64,000 nucleotides of DNA, from positions 310,001-374,000 of the forward strand of contig JAIWNI010000011.1 in the NCBI GenBank assembly GCA_025331435.1. Reading direction: 5' to 3'. The notes beneath the pieces were generated by a model. It ran no database searches and was not told the origin of the DNA. It worked only from the letters and a program-made list of their open reading frames with translations. Source of the DNA: Choanephora cucurbitarum. Lineage: Eukaryota; Mucoromycota; Mucoromycetes; Mucorales; Choanephoraceae. Below, one piece after another: positions 21,924 to 34,646 of this stretch (positions are counted from its first letter, which is position 1; each line of letters begins with the position of its first letter). A program made the position numbers and the translations under genes.

Positions 21924-22313
21924 ATGTCTTCTGCCAATAACTTAGAACCTGTCAACGGTAAGCGTATTGCACTTCCTGTACGTGTTGAACCCAAAGTGTT
22001 CTTTGCCAATGAACGTACTTTTCTTTCTTGGTTGAATTTCACTGTTGTTCTTGGTGGTTTGGCTATGGGTCTTTTGAACTTTGGTGATCGTATTGGTCGT
22101 TTGTCTGCTGTCTTATTTACCATCATTGCTATGGGTGTCATGCTCTATGCTTTATATACCTTCCATTGGAGAGCTACCAAGATTAGAAACAGAGAGGCTG
22201 CTCCTTATGATGATCGTGTGGGTCCTACTGTCTTGTGTATCTTTTTGTTGGCTGCTGTCTGCATTAACTTTTACTGTAAGTGTTGGGTATTAGAAAAGAT
22301 GACGTATGACTAA
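21924..22313 (+). CDS. VTC1: Vacuolar transporter chaperone subunit 1 (polyphosphate polymerase complex)
   Basis: A 129-residue ORF, the same length as yeast Vtc1, with the family core [20 protein letters not shown] followed by [22 protein letters not shown] and the WRATKIRNR loop. Three transmembrane helices (about 34-54, 63-85, 105-125). VTC1 is the small membrane subunit of the VTC complex, which makes polyphosphate from ATP and moves it into the vacuole. The last residues ([12 protein letters not shown]) are less certain because a GTAAGT donor-like sequence overlaps the codons after INFY; an alternative spliced C-terminus is possible. The ATG follows a CU-rich leader. Confidence 0.9.
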   Translation: MSSANNLEPVNGKRIALPVRVEPKVFFANERTFLSWLNFTVVLGGLAMGLLNFGDRIGRLSAVLFTIIAMGVMLYALYTFHWRATKIRNREAAPYDDRVGPTVLCIFLLAAVCINFYCKCWVLEKMTYD

Positions 22314-22529
22314 TTCATTGGATAGTGAGAATGGGTGATAAGCATTAATCTTTTCTTTTTTATTCCATTGTACTATATATTGAAAATACCTTCTTTTTTT
22401 TTTTTTATTCAACAAAAAAAAATTCGCTTTTTACAACTAATAAATTATGCTTGTGACAAAATTAAATCACCTATACACGGCATGTCAATTGATAGCCAAT
22501 CAGACAATCCCCAATGTCCCCACGTGTGC

Positions 22530-23318
22530 TTAGACCAGTATGCCTTTGTATTCAGCTCGTTGAAGGCGGTTACTTAATTCTGGCCATTGGACTAGAAAGC
22601 GATCCACAAAAGGATATAACAGTTTACCTGTCAAAGACAGATGATACACGCGGGCAAATGATTCGATATAAATAATTTCTATCTTTTTGATCAGACAGAT
22701 CTATATATTATCCAATCAGCTTTCTTCTTTCTTTTATATATATGTCATACTTTACTCTTGGTAGATAACTCAAGATACAGATAGGAATACAGCTACCAGG
22801 TCCATTACAGATAATCTAATATAGGCTATATTTAGATGATTTGACAACAATGGTAAGATGATGCTTACCACATCAGGCCAAGATGATATCAAGATCTCAA
22901 CAGAAGAAAAGAGTCCTTTGATGACAGAAAAAGGTACTGTGAACCATGATTGGCCTACATGTCTGGCACGAGCCATTTTGACCACCTTGAATTCTCCTTT
23001 TTTTAAATCTTTTTCTTGCATATGGTATTCACACTCTCTTGCTTTCTCTTCACTCAAAAGATCACTATGAGCCATGACATACGTTCTTGGTGTATATTGA
23101 ATTGGATTTAATGACTTGACAAGCTGTAACATCTCAGCTGTATGTCCACCTAATATGAGTTAAAACCTTATATCTGCATAAAAACAAGGACACTTACCTG
23201 AACCCAACACAATCAGTGTCTTGCATGCCTTCACTCTTGGTTTTCTTTGTCTTTTGTCAGTAGGTAAGACATACCATAGACGTAACAAAAGAAGAGTGAT
23301 GAGTAACCAGACATACAT
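22530..23318 (-). CDS. ALG14: UDP-GlcNAc transferase subunit ALG14
   Basis: Four exons (23318-23198, 23149-22869, 22815-22756, 22700-22530) close exactly to 210 residues. An N-terminal membrane anchor (MYVWLLITLLLLRLWYVL) is followed by LIVLGSGGHTAEMLQL, the GGHTAEM motif diagnostic of ALG14; then SSWPDVIICNGPGSCIPIC and IIYIESFARV, both strongly conserved, and the C-terminal FIVQWPEL-like block (FLVQWPELSNRLQRAEYKGI). ALG14 anchors ALG13 to the ER membrane; together they add the second GlcNAc to dolichol-PP-GlcNAc in N-glycan assembly. The small third exon encodes only 20 residues. Its ATG lies just 56 bp after the stop of LCB2, on the same strand. Confidence 0.93.
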
Positions 23319-23374
23319 GAGAAGAAAAATAATAAAAAAAAAAAAGTGTGTGTATGATAGATATTTTATTATTA

Positions 23375-25557
23375 TTATGTACAAGCTGGTTTAAACTTGA
23401 GCATCAGTAAATCACCCACTTCATTAATATGCTCAAGTGTTCGATCGAGATCTTCTCGTGTATGAGCAGATGAAATACAGAAACGAGCTCTTGAACTGAT
23501 GATGGGTGTAGCAGGGTATCCAACAACAACAATAGCAATCCCACGCTTAAGCATTTCTCGAGAAAAGGCACTAACAGATATAAGTTTAGCATCGTATTGG
23601 ATCCACTGTTCATCAACTTACGAGATTTTAGCAGGGTTAAAGAGAAGCAAAGGAATGACAGGACTACCTTCATCACCATAGACAATAAAACCCATCTTTC
23701 TTAGACTATTTGAGAAATAACGCGAATTATCTGCTAAATCTTGAATACGTCGAACACCATCTTCTGTACCATCTTCACCTCTATAGAATAACATGTCAAT
23801 ACATCCTTCTTTCTTTTTTTTTTGTTTTTTTACCTAATCACACCCATACTAGAACTGACTTGCTGAATCACAGGTACTGCCATACTTTCTGCATAGAGGA
23901 ATGCATGATTCTTTAATCTCAAATGATCAATCACAGCCTAGAAAAAAAAATCAGATTAGATTGGAAATCAACCCTTTTTTCCCCCTTACCTTATCACCAG
24001 CAATATAACCACCAGCAGCACCAAATGATTTTGTAAATGTACCCATCAGAATATCAACATGCTTTGGACTGATACCATAGAAATCACAAATACCACCACC
24101 ATTTTCACCTAAAGCACCAATCGAATGGGCTTCATCCATATACAGATAAAACTAACATCCATTCTGTCAATACGCATCATTTTTATCTTATTGTTCTCTT
24201 TACCTTGTATTCATGCTTTAATTTGATCAGTTCTGGTAGATTGACAATAGAGCCTTCCATAGAATAAAGACCTTCAACAATCACCACAATCTTCTTCCAA
24301 GGACGATGTGTTCTAGGTTGGCCTTGAGATATCACTTCTCTCAAAAGGTTTCTCAAGTCAATCATGTTGTTATGCTTAAATACCCTAACAGATGCACCTG
24401 AGAGACGAACACCAAAGATGATTGAACTATGATTCAATTCATCACTAATCACCAAACAACCCTAATCATCACCATGGTTAATTGTAGGCTTCTATAAAAT
24501 AAATAAACTTACCTTGCTCACTAAGGAAGGAATGGTAGTTGAATTGGTAGCAAATCCCATGGAGACAACAATAGCATCTTCCTTGCCAACAAATTGAGCT
24601 ACTCTCTTTTCCAGATCTCTATGGATATCTAAATTGCCTGCTTCCATTCTGGTACTAGCACTTGTGATACCATATTCCTTGACACTCTCTTCCACTTGAT
24701 CAGCACAGATACCTTCATTCTGTGCAAAACCCAGATAGTTGTAAGAAGAGAAATTGATGACTTCCTTTGTCTTTCCTGTCAATCTAGATAATCATCAATA
24801 AAAGATCCAATTGGTCATATCATCCTTACTTGAATGTCAAATTAAAATCCTTTGATTCTCTTTCCAGAATGGTGACTGTTCTACTAGGCACACCTGTCGT
24901 GGGTCGATTCCAACAATCTCTGTGTAAGGTATTAGACATGTACTCTAAACACACAATCATACTTTTACCTGATACGAATATACATACGCCGAGTATAAAA
25001 TGAATCGAAATCAGAGACAAGAGGTGCATAACCCTTATAAACAAAGGGGTCAATATAACAAAGAAAAAACCTGAACTCAAACTTACCTCATTTGTACGAA
25101 GATGAGCATATTCTTTACGTTTAAATACTTTACCTAAAATATCTCGTAAATGACCAAATAAGATCAAGACAAGATAGTTGAGATAGGTAGATACAAGCAC
25201 AAACAAGGGAGCTGCCTCTATCTTCTGTTCAAAGTCTTCATACTTTCTTTGAGCAGCCGCAATGGAATTTCTTCTTTGAGCAGGTGTCAAGTCAAGTGTT
25301 GATTTTCGGTGACTAGGATCGAAATCTGTCAAAAGATCATGCGAGGTTTTGGGCACAGGTAGGGCCAGAAGTGTAGGTGGAGGTTTAGCAGGATAGGTGG
25401 AAGAGACTGAATAAGCTCGACGGGTACGATTGACTAGATTGGTGATTGAAAAGGCTCTTTTACGAGTACTGGGTTGGACTCCTTCAATACGGATAGAAGG
25501 GATTTCCAAGGGCTCTTCAATAATTGGTGGAATGGTAGGTAATTGTTGTGTAGGCAT
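23375..25557 (-). CDS. LCB2: Serine palmitoyltransferase subunit 2
   Basis: Nine exons (25557-25087, 25033-24969, 24919-24830, 24783-24513, 24461-24204, 24151-23990, 23937-23834, 23780-23622, 23570-23375) close to 591 residues. The fold is a PLP-dependent alpha-oxoamine synthase: [52 protein letters not shown], and the PLP lysine in [12 protein letters not shown] (about Lys426). An N-terminal extension of about 110 residues and a membrane segment ([19 protein letters not shown]) match LCB2 rather than the catalytically inert LCB1. With LCB1 it condenses serine and palmitoyl-CoA at the ER, the first step of sphingolipid synthesis. Exon junctions were set by phase and conservation. Confidence 0.93.
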
Positions 25558-26191
25558 TTCTATAAAGAAAAAAAAAGGGGGGGGGGGAAAAAAAGAGAAA
25601 GAGAGAGAAAAATAATAATAAAAAAAAAATCTTGATGAATCGGGGAAAGAAATCCAATCATTAAAAAAGTTAACCAATTGAAAGTTAAACTATGTGTTTC
25701 ACAAAATCAATATCATTTTAAAAGCAATCTTTTTTGTCGTAGAATGAGATGTATTCTAATCAGACTGATTATTTGACAAAAAGGAAGGGAAGGTAAAGAT
25801 CCTTCAGTCTGTGTATCTCTCTATGGCCATTGTTGCTAATGAAACGAATCCTACTCATTTAATGGTCAGCAAAATCCCCCCTTTTTTGGGTTTCCGAAAA
25901 GAAGGGGGACTATAAAGTCTTCTTTATGCTTCTTTTCTATCATCTCTCTCTCTCTCTCTCTAAAGTGACGCGGAGAATAAGAAAGTCACAGATCTGCCCC
26001 CCTGAGAGAATAAATGGTGTCCTTAGATATAAAGTCATTGTCCTAAATAAGACACACTACAGTCCTTGATCTTGATTCACTCTTAAGGGTAACCTACTTT
26101 GGCTGTTGTCTGGCCAATGTCACGTGACTGTAAAATAATTTTTCTGGAATGAGCAAGTCCTTTTCTCTCTTTTTTTTTTTTTATTTATACC
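25558..26191. promoter_or_regulatory. Divergent promoter region between LCB2 and RUS-family genes
   Basis: A 634-bp region must drive both genes. It contains a G10 run next to the LCB2 start (about 25577-25586), a CT microsatellite (about 25941-25963), and purine/pyrimidine tracts near each ATG. A CACGTG E-box at 26121-26126 could bind a basic helix-loop-helix factor (Pho4/Cbf1 type); this is motif-level evidence only. Confidence 0.4.
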
Positions 26192-28167
26192 ATGTTCAAG
26201 TGTCTATCAAAGCATGCATTCCGACTTCATTCCATCAAATCACCAGCCACACTCATCCACACACCACGATCTCAATTAAGATACTCAACCAAAGACAAGC
26301 CAGAAGCAATCCTGACCGAGCTTGTGTATGGCCGAAAACGAATCTACACTAGCCTTCAGACGATCAGTAAATCAAAATCAGCCACGGCATCCAAGTCACG
26401 CATTGCTGCACCCATCACAACCACCCCCATGTCTTGGGAATGGGTTCAACCTCAAGAAGAAAGCACAAATAGCAAACAAAAGAGAGAATGGTATCGATTA
26501 AGGCAACATTCAAGTGGAATAAGTGTATTGAATTCATTTAAGCAAAATATGAGAGAAATGTTCTTGCCTGTAGGGTAAACATCCTTTTTATAAATATTAG
26601 TCTTTTTCTTCCAGACTAACATAAAAAGGTATTCATCATAAGATACCCTGAGTCTGTTCATGATTGTTATAAGAAATTTCATGCTTGGCTCTTTTTAGAA
26701 ACCTATGTTGGCTCTGCTGTATGTCTTTTAGACAAGATAATAACACTTGTTTCTAATGATATGATTTAGATTGGTGTGTTATGTTCACAAGCCATGTTGG
26801 CATCATTAGGCTTAGGCCAAGTAGAGGCAGTAGGAGGTGCTGTAGCCATTCAATGGTAAAAAAGAAAAAAGCTCTATGGAAATCAAGACCTAAAGAAAAA
26901 TATATAGGGTATTGAAAGATGGTATTGGTGAAATTGGTAAACTTTTCTTTATCAAACGATATGCTAGTTCATTTGATTCACATCCAAAGACATGGAAATT
27001 TGTAAGTGTTCTTTGATCTATTGACACTATTGAATTCACCTATGTTTCATTCTATAGGTATGTGAGTTATTCTCTACTGTTGGCTCTTTTCTTCAGTTAT
27101 GTACCTCTGTCGTCTCACCCAAACTATTTTTACCTTTGGCTGCAGGTAAGCCCTATAGATAGTGATGAAAAGACTCATTTAGGAAGTTTCTTAGCTGGAA
27201 ATACATTTGAATTGATTCATGAAAGTATCTGGATTGCAAGCCATATGACCTTTACAAAGCATTTCTCAGTAAATTCAATATCTGCTTATTCTATTCACAG
27301 AACAACTAACAGTAAAACTTTGTAGCCCAATGGCAACATTGGTGATATTGTTGCCAAAGATGATGCACAGATGTCAACTGCTCATTTATTGGGCATGCTG
27401 ACAGGTGTTGGTCTGATCACCGTCTCTCATTCACCACTCTTCTTGTTTGGTGTCTTTGCCGTTCTTTCACCCATCAACATCTGGTCGACTGTCAAGATGC
27501 TTCATGCTGCTGAATTTGAGATTCTCAATCAAGCTCGATTGACCTTGTTGAGTCGTGATTTTATTGATTCAGGTAGAGTGGTGGAATATGATCAACTCAA
27601 GGACCGTGAAGTTGGATTTGGTGAATGGATCAAACCAGGTAAATCCACACTTAAGATCAAATTGGGACCTAGTGCAGAACAAGCCTATGGTTCATCTGAA
27701 GAAGTAGCAGGTGTTGTTCAGATAATGAAGGTAAAAAAATGTTTTGGTACATCATTCAGTAACTGATGTTCTATTAGTATGAAAACTATCTGCTTAATTA
27801 CCATAAAGATACAATGTGGATCTTATTTCATCAAGATGCAACTTCAAATGATGTTATTCGATCTATTTTACATTCACTCAAATTCCATGATCAAATCAAA
27901 CAATCCAATATCACAAAGGAATCAGATTGGCAGGCTTATATTGATGCATTAGAGGATTCCCTAAGTTGGGCCAAGGATCATTATCCTAAATTTGTGGCTG
28001 AATTAGATCAAAAGAACTGGCAGAGCAATATTGTGTACTGGAATGATAGGTAAGAATACAAAAAGGCAGAAAATGAGCTAGATGATTTAACATTTGTTTA
28101 TTTTAGTGGCATGCGATTGGCATGGAAGGATCATGAAAAAGAAGAAGAAGAAACCTTGAGTTATTAG
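26192..28167 (+). CDS. RUS (root UVB-sensitive, DUF647) family membrane protein
   Basis: Nine exons (26192-26574, 26643-26718, 26770-26855, 26908-27001, 27058-27145, 27195-27268, 27326-27730, 27778-28049, 28107-28167) close to 512 residues. The family core starts at about residue 124: FLPVGYPESVHDCYKKFHAW, then AVAIQWVLKDGIGEIGKLFF, the WK(F/V)xxELxxxxGS region, and PNGNIGDIVAKDDAQMS, which match the DUF647/RUS signature (plant RUS1-6, human RUSF1). Several hydrophobic helices lie at about 155-290. The N-terminal 40 residues are basic and Ser/Thr-rich without acids, resembling a mitochondrial presequence. The biochemical role of RUS proteins is unresolved; plant members act in UV-B and vitamin B6-linked responses. 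Confidence 0.88.
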
Positions 28168-28825
28168 AGACAAAGATCTATCTATTTATTATTGCATTAG
28201 CCTTTGTTCAACATTACATGCATTTTTATTTCATTTGACCACATTTTATAGATTTTTTTTTTTTTAAAAAAAGTATCAGTTAGTCTGGGGAGAAGTATGC
28301 AAGTGCTATCTTGACAGACAAAGATGTATAAAGTAAATCAGTTTTGAGTACTATAAAGACTGACCCCAGCAACATAATAACGTCATAGACTGTTTGTTGT
28401 TGACAGAAGAGGAAAAGACCCACTAACAGTTGATTCTGAGAGTTTTAAATACAACGGATTTGTAACAAAGTGACAGGATTATATATTTTTTTGGTTCCTG
28501 AAAACCATGATTCATATGATATTCTATGTCGCCATTTATGTCACACACATGGCTCTTACAAAGATCATACCATTTTCTTCACTGATGGCTATCAACTTCT
28601 TTCTTGGGGAAAATACACAATCATAAGATCCAAGAAATGTACATTGTTTACATTGTTCAATGATTGGTTAGTCAAGAAAAGTGTTTCACAAAAGGCAGAA
28701 TGCTTCTGTTTGTTTTAAGGCAACAGTTTACTTGCAGATCTATTTTGTTACATTATTCACTACAGCTATTTTTATACCATCAAACAAGCACTATCATTAC
28801 ACTGCAAAGAGAAAAAAGTAGGATT
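28168..28825. other. Convergent spacer, nothing recognised
   Basis: AT-rich 3' flanks of two converging genes. An 82-codon frame near 28470 lacks any recognisable feature and is probably chance. Confidence 0.4.
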
Positions 28826-29500
28826 TTATTTTAAAGTCTTCTTGAGAAATGTCTTCCATTTTTTAGTTTTCTTTTGTTCGGTTGATTTCTTTGGTACTTC
28901 CGATGTAGGTGGTATCATGGATTTAATAGACTAAATAAGCTATGTTAGTTTAAAGAAATAATAATAATAAAAAATGATATTTACCAGTTTAGATAGGTTT
29001 TTATGGTGAAAGAGTCTTAGTAATGACGTCTTTGATTTCTTTTTCTCGTTGTTACTTGACAAATAGGGTATGTGTTCTTCAGATAGAGTGCTTGCAAGGG
29101 AGGCCACTTCAGCTGGGTCCTGATTTGATATTGTTTCATCGTCTCCCGTTAAGTCGTCCACTGTCACGCTTGACTCGGATGTCGTTTCCGACAGATGATC
29201 CAACTCAGTTGTGTGTGCGAATTGCATCTTTTCAAAGTCTAATGCCATGCTCTCCAGTGTGATGTCTCTGGTGATAGTGATTGTCTGTGGCTCAAAATCA
29301 ATTTCACCTATCACCTCAATGTCTTCTGAAGCAGTGTCCAGAAGGTGGGGTGGATAGGGAGGCACAATTTTGCGGCACTTTTTAGGATTGATGCCATTAG
29401 CTAAATTCTTCTTTTTCTCTTCACGACGTTGACTTTTCATCTGAGAGCGTTCTAGTTGTCTTCTTGTGCTTCTGTTAAGACCAAGTGAAGGTTGTGACAT
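28826..29500 (-). CDS. Hypothetical protein, Ser/Thr-rich and acidic
   Basis: Two exons (29500-28985 and 28930-28826) close in phase to 206 residues with a good GTAAAT donor and TTTAG acceptor. The N-terminus is strongly basic (NRSTRRQLERSQMKSQRREEKKK), a potential nuclear or RNA-binding signal; the middle is acidic with many Ser/Thr (TTELDHLSETTSESSVTVDDLTGDDE is cut here for length: Ser/Thr/Asp-rich over about 95-150); the C-terminus is again very basic (KKTKKWKTFLKKTLK). No domain is recognised. The charge layout suggests a regulatory or nucleic-acid-associated protein. A plausible start ATG is preceded by an AT-rich leader with a TATATATTTT box about 60 bp upstream. Confidence 0.6.
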
Positions 29501-29679
29501 GTTAAGTAGAAAATACAGAAAAAAAGAAAGAAAAATAACACTTGAAAAGCTAGTTTTTATATATATTTTAGGCCTCGGAAACGCATTGAACTTTAATCCG
29601 TCTTGAATAACAAAAGAATTACACAAAATAAAAAAAGAAGCGATCTACACTCATTGCAAAATCCAAATATAGATGTTCA

Positions 29680-30929
29680 TCATTCGCATGCAAGTTTAGC
29701 ATCAAATGAAGTCAAGGCAATTGAAAATGCTTGCAATAGACACATTGGATACTTGTAATCCATAGTAAAAGAATCCCTCTCTACTCTACCAAATTGCATG
29801 ACAATATAGTCCACTAATAAAAATCATTAGAACAGATAAAAAATACATTGGTCAATTCATAGTTACAGTCATTATCATGAACAATTTGGAAATTTTTGAC
29901 AGATGCTTGTGTGACTCTTCCATTAAAATTAAGCACAAAGGATTGTGTTTCTAATTCAAACGAGTTAAGGACACATCAATAACAACAAAAAAAAATAACA
30001 CACCTTCATTCCATTGCGGACTCTTGTTATGAAGTACCAACAAATCACGTGCTCCTCCATCTCTGTATTTACTCAGTAACATGTCTGAATCCTTCAAGGG
30101 CCTATATTCCGGTCGTTTTCCATCTCTGGTTAACGTGTGCATTAAAATGGTCATTTTTCGCGGTCCTTTAAATCCAAGGATGTTAGGATCCTATATTTGT
30201 ACTAGAGTCAGCAAATCCAATCAAACACGTCTACTTGAGCTATACTACATATAAAACCGCGCATAGTTCTTCTCTGACAGGCAAATCTTTCTTTCTAGCT
30301 GTCATTTCACGCTTCAAGGGATTTCTTCCATGTGAATAAGTAACGAATGTTGTACCCAAGAAATTCGATCTAATGGTGCTACATCAGTTCACTTTACCTA
30401 TCTAAAGCCTCTTTTTATTTACCTCACTTTGCCTAGTTCTACAGATCCCTCATGGATGTCACGATAGACACCTGTGATGGTATAATAACTAGTGTTGCTC
30501 TTTCTCTTTTTGCGTGCAGTCAAGACATGATGCATTGTATCGGTTGCCAGATTCTCGATAAACAGATGATATTGTGGATAGAGCTTGTCAAGCCCATCTC
30601 TACAACGATGAATACGGCATGTTACACGGGTATTTAATGCAGCTGGTCTAATAAGAAAGGGTTTAGATGCCAGTCTATTTCTCTAAACATTATTACCTAT
30701 ACACAAGGTCTAACAACTCCTTTTCAGACACTAGTGCTCTCTCAAGTACAAAGTCAGTGGGTTGAACAGGTCTTGTGATGCGTACTGTGTGTGAACTGGT
30801 GTCAAGATGGGTAGGTGCAATAGCCACCTCGTTTAATTCATCGTCCTCTTCAAAGTTGTCAGTTTCTGGTTGAAGTATATTGGCTGATAACTGTGGGTGT
30901 GTTATATGGTGTGGTTCTTGCTGTGTCAT
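29680..30929 (-). CDS. Tubby-like protein
   Basis: Six exons (30929-30697, 30647-30423, 30369-30249, 30190-30004, 29950-29867, 29813-29680) close in phase to 327 residues. The Tub C-terminal beta-barrel runs from about residue 70 to the end: [90 protein letters not shown], and the hallmark end [20 protein letters not shown]...FDAKLACE. Tubby domains bind PI(4,5)P2 and tether proteins to the plasma membrane. The first 65 residues are acidic and unstructured. The last residues (KLACE) match the animal proteins closely, which confirms completeness. Confidence 0.93.
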
Positions 30930-31298
30930 TATGTTGTTAAGAAACACATAAAAAAAAAAAGATATACGTAAACTATAAGAAGCAAATGAAAAGGGCGGTG
31001 TTTGAAATAAATCAAATAGATATATAAAAAAAAAAAGGGAGTGAATTCTTTCTTTTCCCATTGATTTAAATAAAGTAAAGAATTGTTATTTTGACTTACT
31101 TAATCATATTGGTGAAACTAAAATATGCTTCTCTCTCTCCCCCCTTTTTTTTTCCAATTAAATAATCTTCCCCCCCCCCCCCCTGTTTGCTGATTTGTAC
31201 GGGATAAATCGGAGTTCTAGCCTGAATGATATAAATTCTCCCTTTTTTTTTTTCACATTTTTTTTTCTATATTTCTTTTTTTTTATTTATATTATACT
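30930..31298. promoter_or_regulatory. Divergent promoter between Tubby and cyclin genes
   Basis: A 369-bp shared upstream region with prominent homopolymers: poly-C of about 14 (near 31170-31184), several poly-T tracts and a TATATTATACTATG stretch directly at the cyclin start. No specific operator is claimed. Confidence 0.4.
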
Positions 31299-32044
31299 AT
31301 GACTATACATTATGATCTTGTTCAATATCCAGCAACTGACACCATTAAGATGATCACTTATCTTCTTGAACGTATCACCAAGACAAACGATCGATTGCAG
31401 CCAAAAGCATCACGGCATACTTCACCCTATGCCTGTTTTTACGCACGAGCCATACCTACTATCGATATTCAGGCTTATCTTGGACGCATACTCAAATATT
31501 GCCCCTGTTCAAATGAATGCTTCCTGAGTCTATTGGTCTACTTTGACCGTATGTCCCGTAATTCATCCGGCTTAAGAATTGATTCATACAATATTCATCG
31601 TCTTGTGATTACCGGTATTATGGTTGCTAGTAAATTCTTTTCTGATATTTTCTATACCAATGCAAGATATGCCAAAGTAAGATACTCTATATATTGATAT
31701 ATATACACATAATTAACTCGATGATTCTTAAGGTAGGTGGATTACCTGTAGCTGAATTGAATGCACTTGAATTACAATTCTTGAAATTAAACAATTTCAA
31801 TCTAAATGTTCAAGTGGAAGAACTTCAGCAGTATGGTGATCAGTTATTATGGCATTGGATTCGAGAACATCAAAAGTTAAATCTGTATGAACCCACTACT
31901 ATGCCTATTGAACACTCAAAACCACTTGAACCAGTCATCTACAAGACTGATACAAACAATTTGAAAATAAGATCTTGTTCAAGCCATTTGATATTGGCCA
32001 CTGACAATGTAACCGAAAAGTATGACTCCATTACCCGCTGTTAA
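31299..32044 (+). CDS. PHO80/PCL-type cyclin
   Basis: Two exons (31299-31676, 31733-32044) give 229 residues. The cyclin fold (about 10-155) shows the PHO80-subfamily pattern: ITYLLERITKTND, FYARAIPTIDIQAYLGRILKYCPCSNE, LLVYFDRM, NIHRLVITGIMVASKFFSD, NARYAKVGGLPVAELNALELQFLKLNNFNL. Such cyclins partner Pho85-type CDKs and control phosphate and nutrient signalling; which process this one serves cannot be told. The first exon ends in the conserved NxRYAKVGG motif split by the intron, which supports the junction. The C-terminal 70 residues are unrelated to yeast Pho80. The ATG lies within a TATA-like AT tract. Confidence 0.9.
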
Positions 32045-34646
32045 TATTCTCTCTCTCTCTTTAAATATCTTGTACATATGATACCTCTTTTTTTTTTCTG
32101 TATGGATATGAATTTCATCGTAAATACGCACAAAACACTTAAAAACACATCTATATTTTATACTTATTTATACAAGCCTTATATACATACACATACATAT
32201 TAAGATATAACATTTTTTTCTTTTATTAAAATAAACCAATTTTGACACTATATTAGGTTAAGTATTAAATCAAGGCTAGGCCTTTTTCTTTTTTTTAATA
32301 CTCAAAAATAGAAAATAAAAGATTGTCTGTTGATAAAAAAAAAGGGGGGGTTGTCGATCTCTCAATCTAACCCTCCCTTCGTTAACATAATATAAACAAA
32401 ATACTTTCTTATGATAAGTCTAGACAGTAAAATTAGATGATTGAAATAAGCAAGGCTTATACTCATATCCAGCTTGCCATTCTCACTTATCATTAATACG
32501 GTAGATCATAAACAAGTATGTAAAGAGTTACTTCACAGAATAAAAATGCATTGACAACTCTTTTATTGATGAATATCTTGTTTTTAGTATAACTTCTATA
32601 CGTGTCAAGTAAAGTATGTTGCACAAATATTTTTTTTTTCAATTTAATCGATATGAATTCAATCTCTTTCTTTTGTGTATATCATGCTCTCTCTCTCTTT
32701 CTATAATTTTTTACTTTTTTGATGTAAAGAAAGCTATAGAGCCAAATTTCATTTTGATTCTAAACAGAATCTAAGGTTAAGCTTTTTTTTTATATGAACT
32801 CAGTAGGATGTTAGATTACTATTTATGGTATCTTTGCTGACATTGTTCTATTTTTGATTTGTGTAGGACTAACATGATTTATAGTCTTTTTTTTTTTGTC
32901 TAGCCAGAGTGTCAAATAAAACCTCTATTAGGGTGCAGAAATCAACATACTGATAGTATGTGTGTGTGTGTTAGAGGCATTCTACTTCCTTTATAATTAA
33001 GCAAAATAACCTGTAAAACTCGTTTCCGTTTGTTTAGTAGTCCATTAACAGAAACCTGATAGGAAGGGTAGTATTAATTTTTATCTTTCAGCCTGTATCT
33101 GTAATTTCATTAAACATAACTACTATTGTGATGGAAATGACAATTTGTTAAATAAACTAAATACATAGTAAACTCTCTTTTTTTTTCTAGAATATGAGTA
33201 TCAGTTTAGTGATTCTATGACAAGTGAAATCAACTTTAATGTATTTTGGATATTTAATCAAGGTGGAACAGAGAGATAGTGAATATCTCTTGAGTAAGTC
33301 CCCCTCCCCTCCTCCTCTTTTTATTTTATCGGGGGCACTTAAATTCTGACTACCAATGTGAACAATAGCTTAGTCAATGTAACATGTAGTGTTGTTTGAA
33401 AGTGTAATTATAGATACTTGAGTGTAGGTATAATAGACATAGACATGATCCAACATGAGAGATCATTCGATTCGCAACTATTGATAAAAAAAAAAGGTAT
33501 TCAATTATAAGAGTTTGGTCAAAGTGTTGAATATCCATTGTTAGCCAGTTACAATCACTTTTGCCTTCGTTTTATTTGTTTTTGCAACTAGTCAATCCTA
33601 CAAAAGTCAAATATCTGCTTGATTTGATTGCATATCATCCGAAGAAAGCATGCCTTGTTAGAAGAAGAAATTCGTCATAGACTGTAGTTGCTTTTAAGGG
33701 AATGTAGCTTCCATCCAAAAAACCAAGGCTACAAGATTTTGATTGTATCTTTAATCAGTACTATACTTACTCACTATGTCAGTCAATGTAATTTTTCACT
33801 TTGAAAGAGTATAATGAAGTTTAATCTGGTAAAGCTTGATTCTTTTTTTTTTTTTTTATTAGTGAACGTTTTATTGACTTTATTCTAGCTATCTATTGGA
33901 TAAAGAGTGACTTGTTTAGCCTTCATTGAGATTGGATTGCTTAGTGGCCCTTATAGCTTTAGTTTTCATTTTTGGGGGAACTAGATATATGCTTATCAAA
34001 AGTATATCAAAGTAAGACACACACATAAGGCAAGTAGAAGGATCAAGTTCGGAAACGGAGTTTCAACTTGCGCTTAAAGATTGCTTGTCCTAGTTTAGTC
34101 CTTGTTACACTGAAGGGTCATTCACCTCTTTCTCTCTCTTCTTACCTAGATCTTTAAGGGTTCTTGCACAACTGCTTTAGCTATCAAAGTAGCCTCCTCT
34201 GAAACTTGCCAGAGTAGAGTATGTATAAGAAACTAACAAATACAATTGGTATAGCCTCGCTTTTGAATATCATCATCAAATTGGCTCATCTGATGAATGT
34301 GCTTTTGTAGATAGAACTTGATACTTTTAACTACTCACACCATATCAGGGTTAGTAGTCGGTCTGTATCACTCAAATAACTATGCATGCTTCTATGTTCT
34401 TTCTCCAGAACCAGACTCTTTGCAGGTGGTATTGTCTTCAATGCACATTCGGAGGATGGTTGTCAGCTATAGAATTACTTTCATAGAAAAAAGGGAAGGT
34501 TAAGAGGTTCTAGTACTATATGCCATGTAGACAGCAAAAGAAGAAGAGTTATACATGATAGCAACCTATATGTTTATTCATCTAAAAAAAAAGTGCGCTC
34601 AATTTTCATAACAACATCACTGATAGTGAGGACAGTTTGTTTTTTT
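32045..34646. other. 2.6-kb intergenic region, nothing recognised
   Basis: Between the convergent cyclin and SMG6 genes. It is AT-rich with poly-T tracts and short microsatellites (CT near 32690, TG near 32957). Open frames are under 65 codons and lack protein-like features. No tRNA, MITE or inverted repeat was found by eye; an unannotated non-coding RNA cannot be excluded. Confidence 0.4.

Noticed and set aside
32045..34646. Possible gene in the 2.6-kb cyclin-SMG6 spacer
   Set aside because: Frames are short, AT-biased and without splice sets or recognisable motifs.
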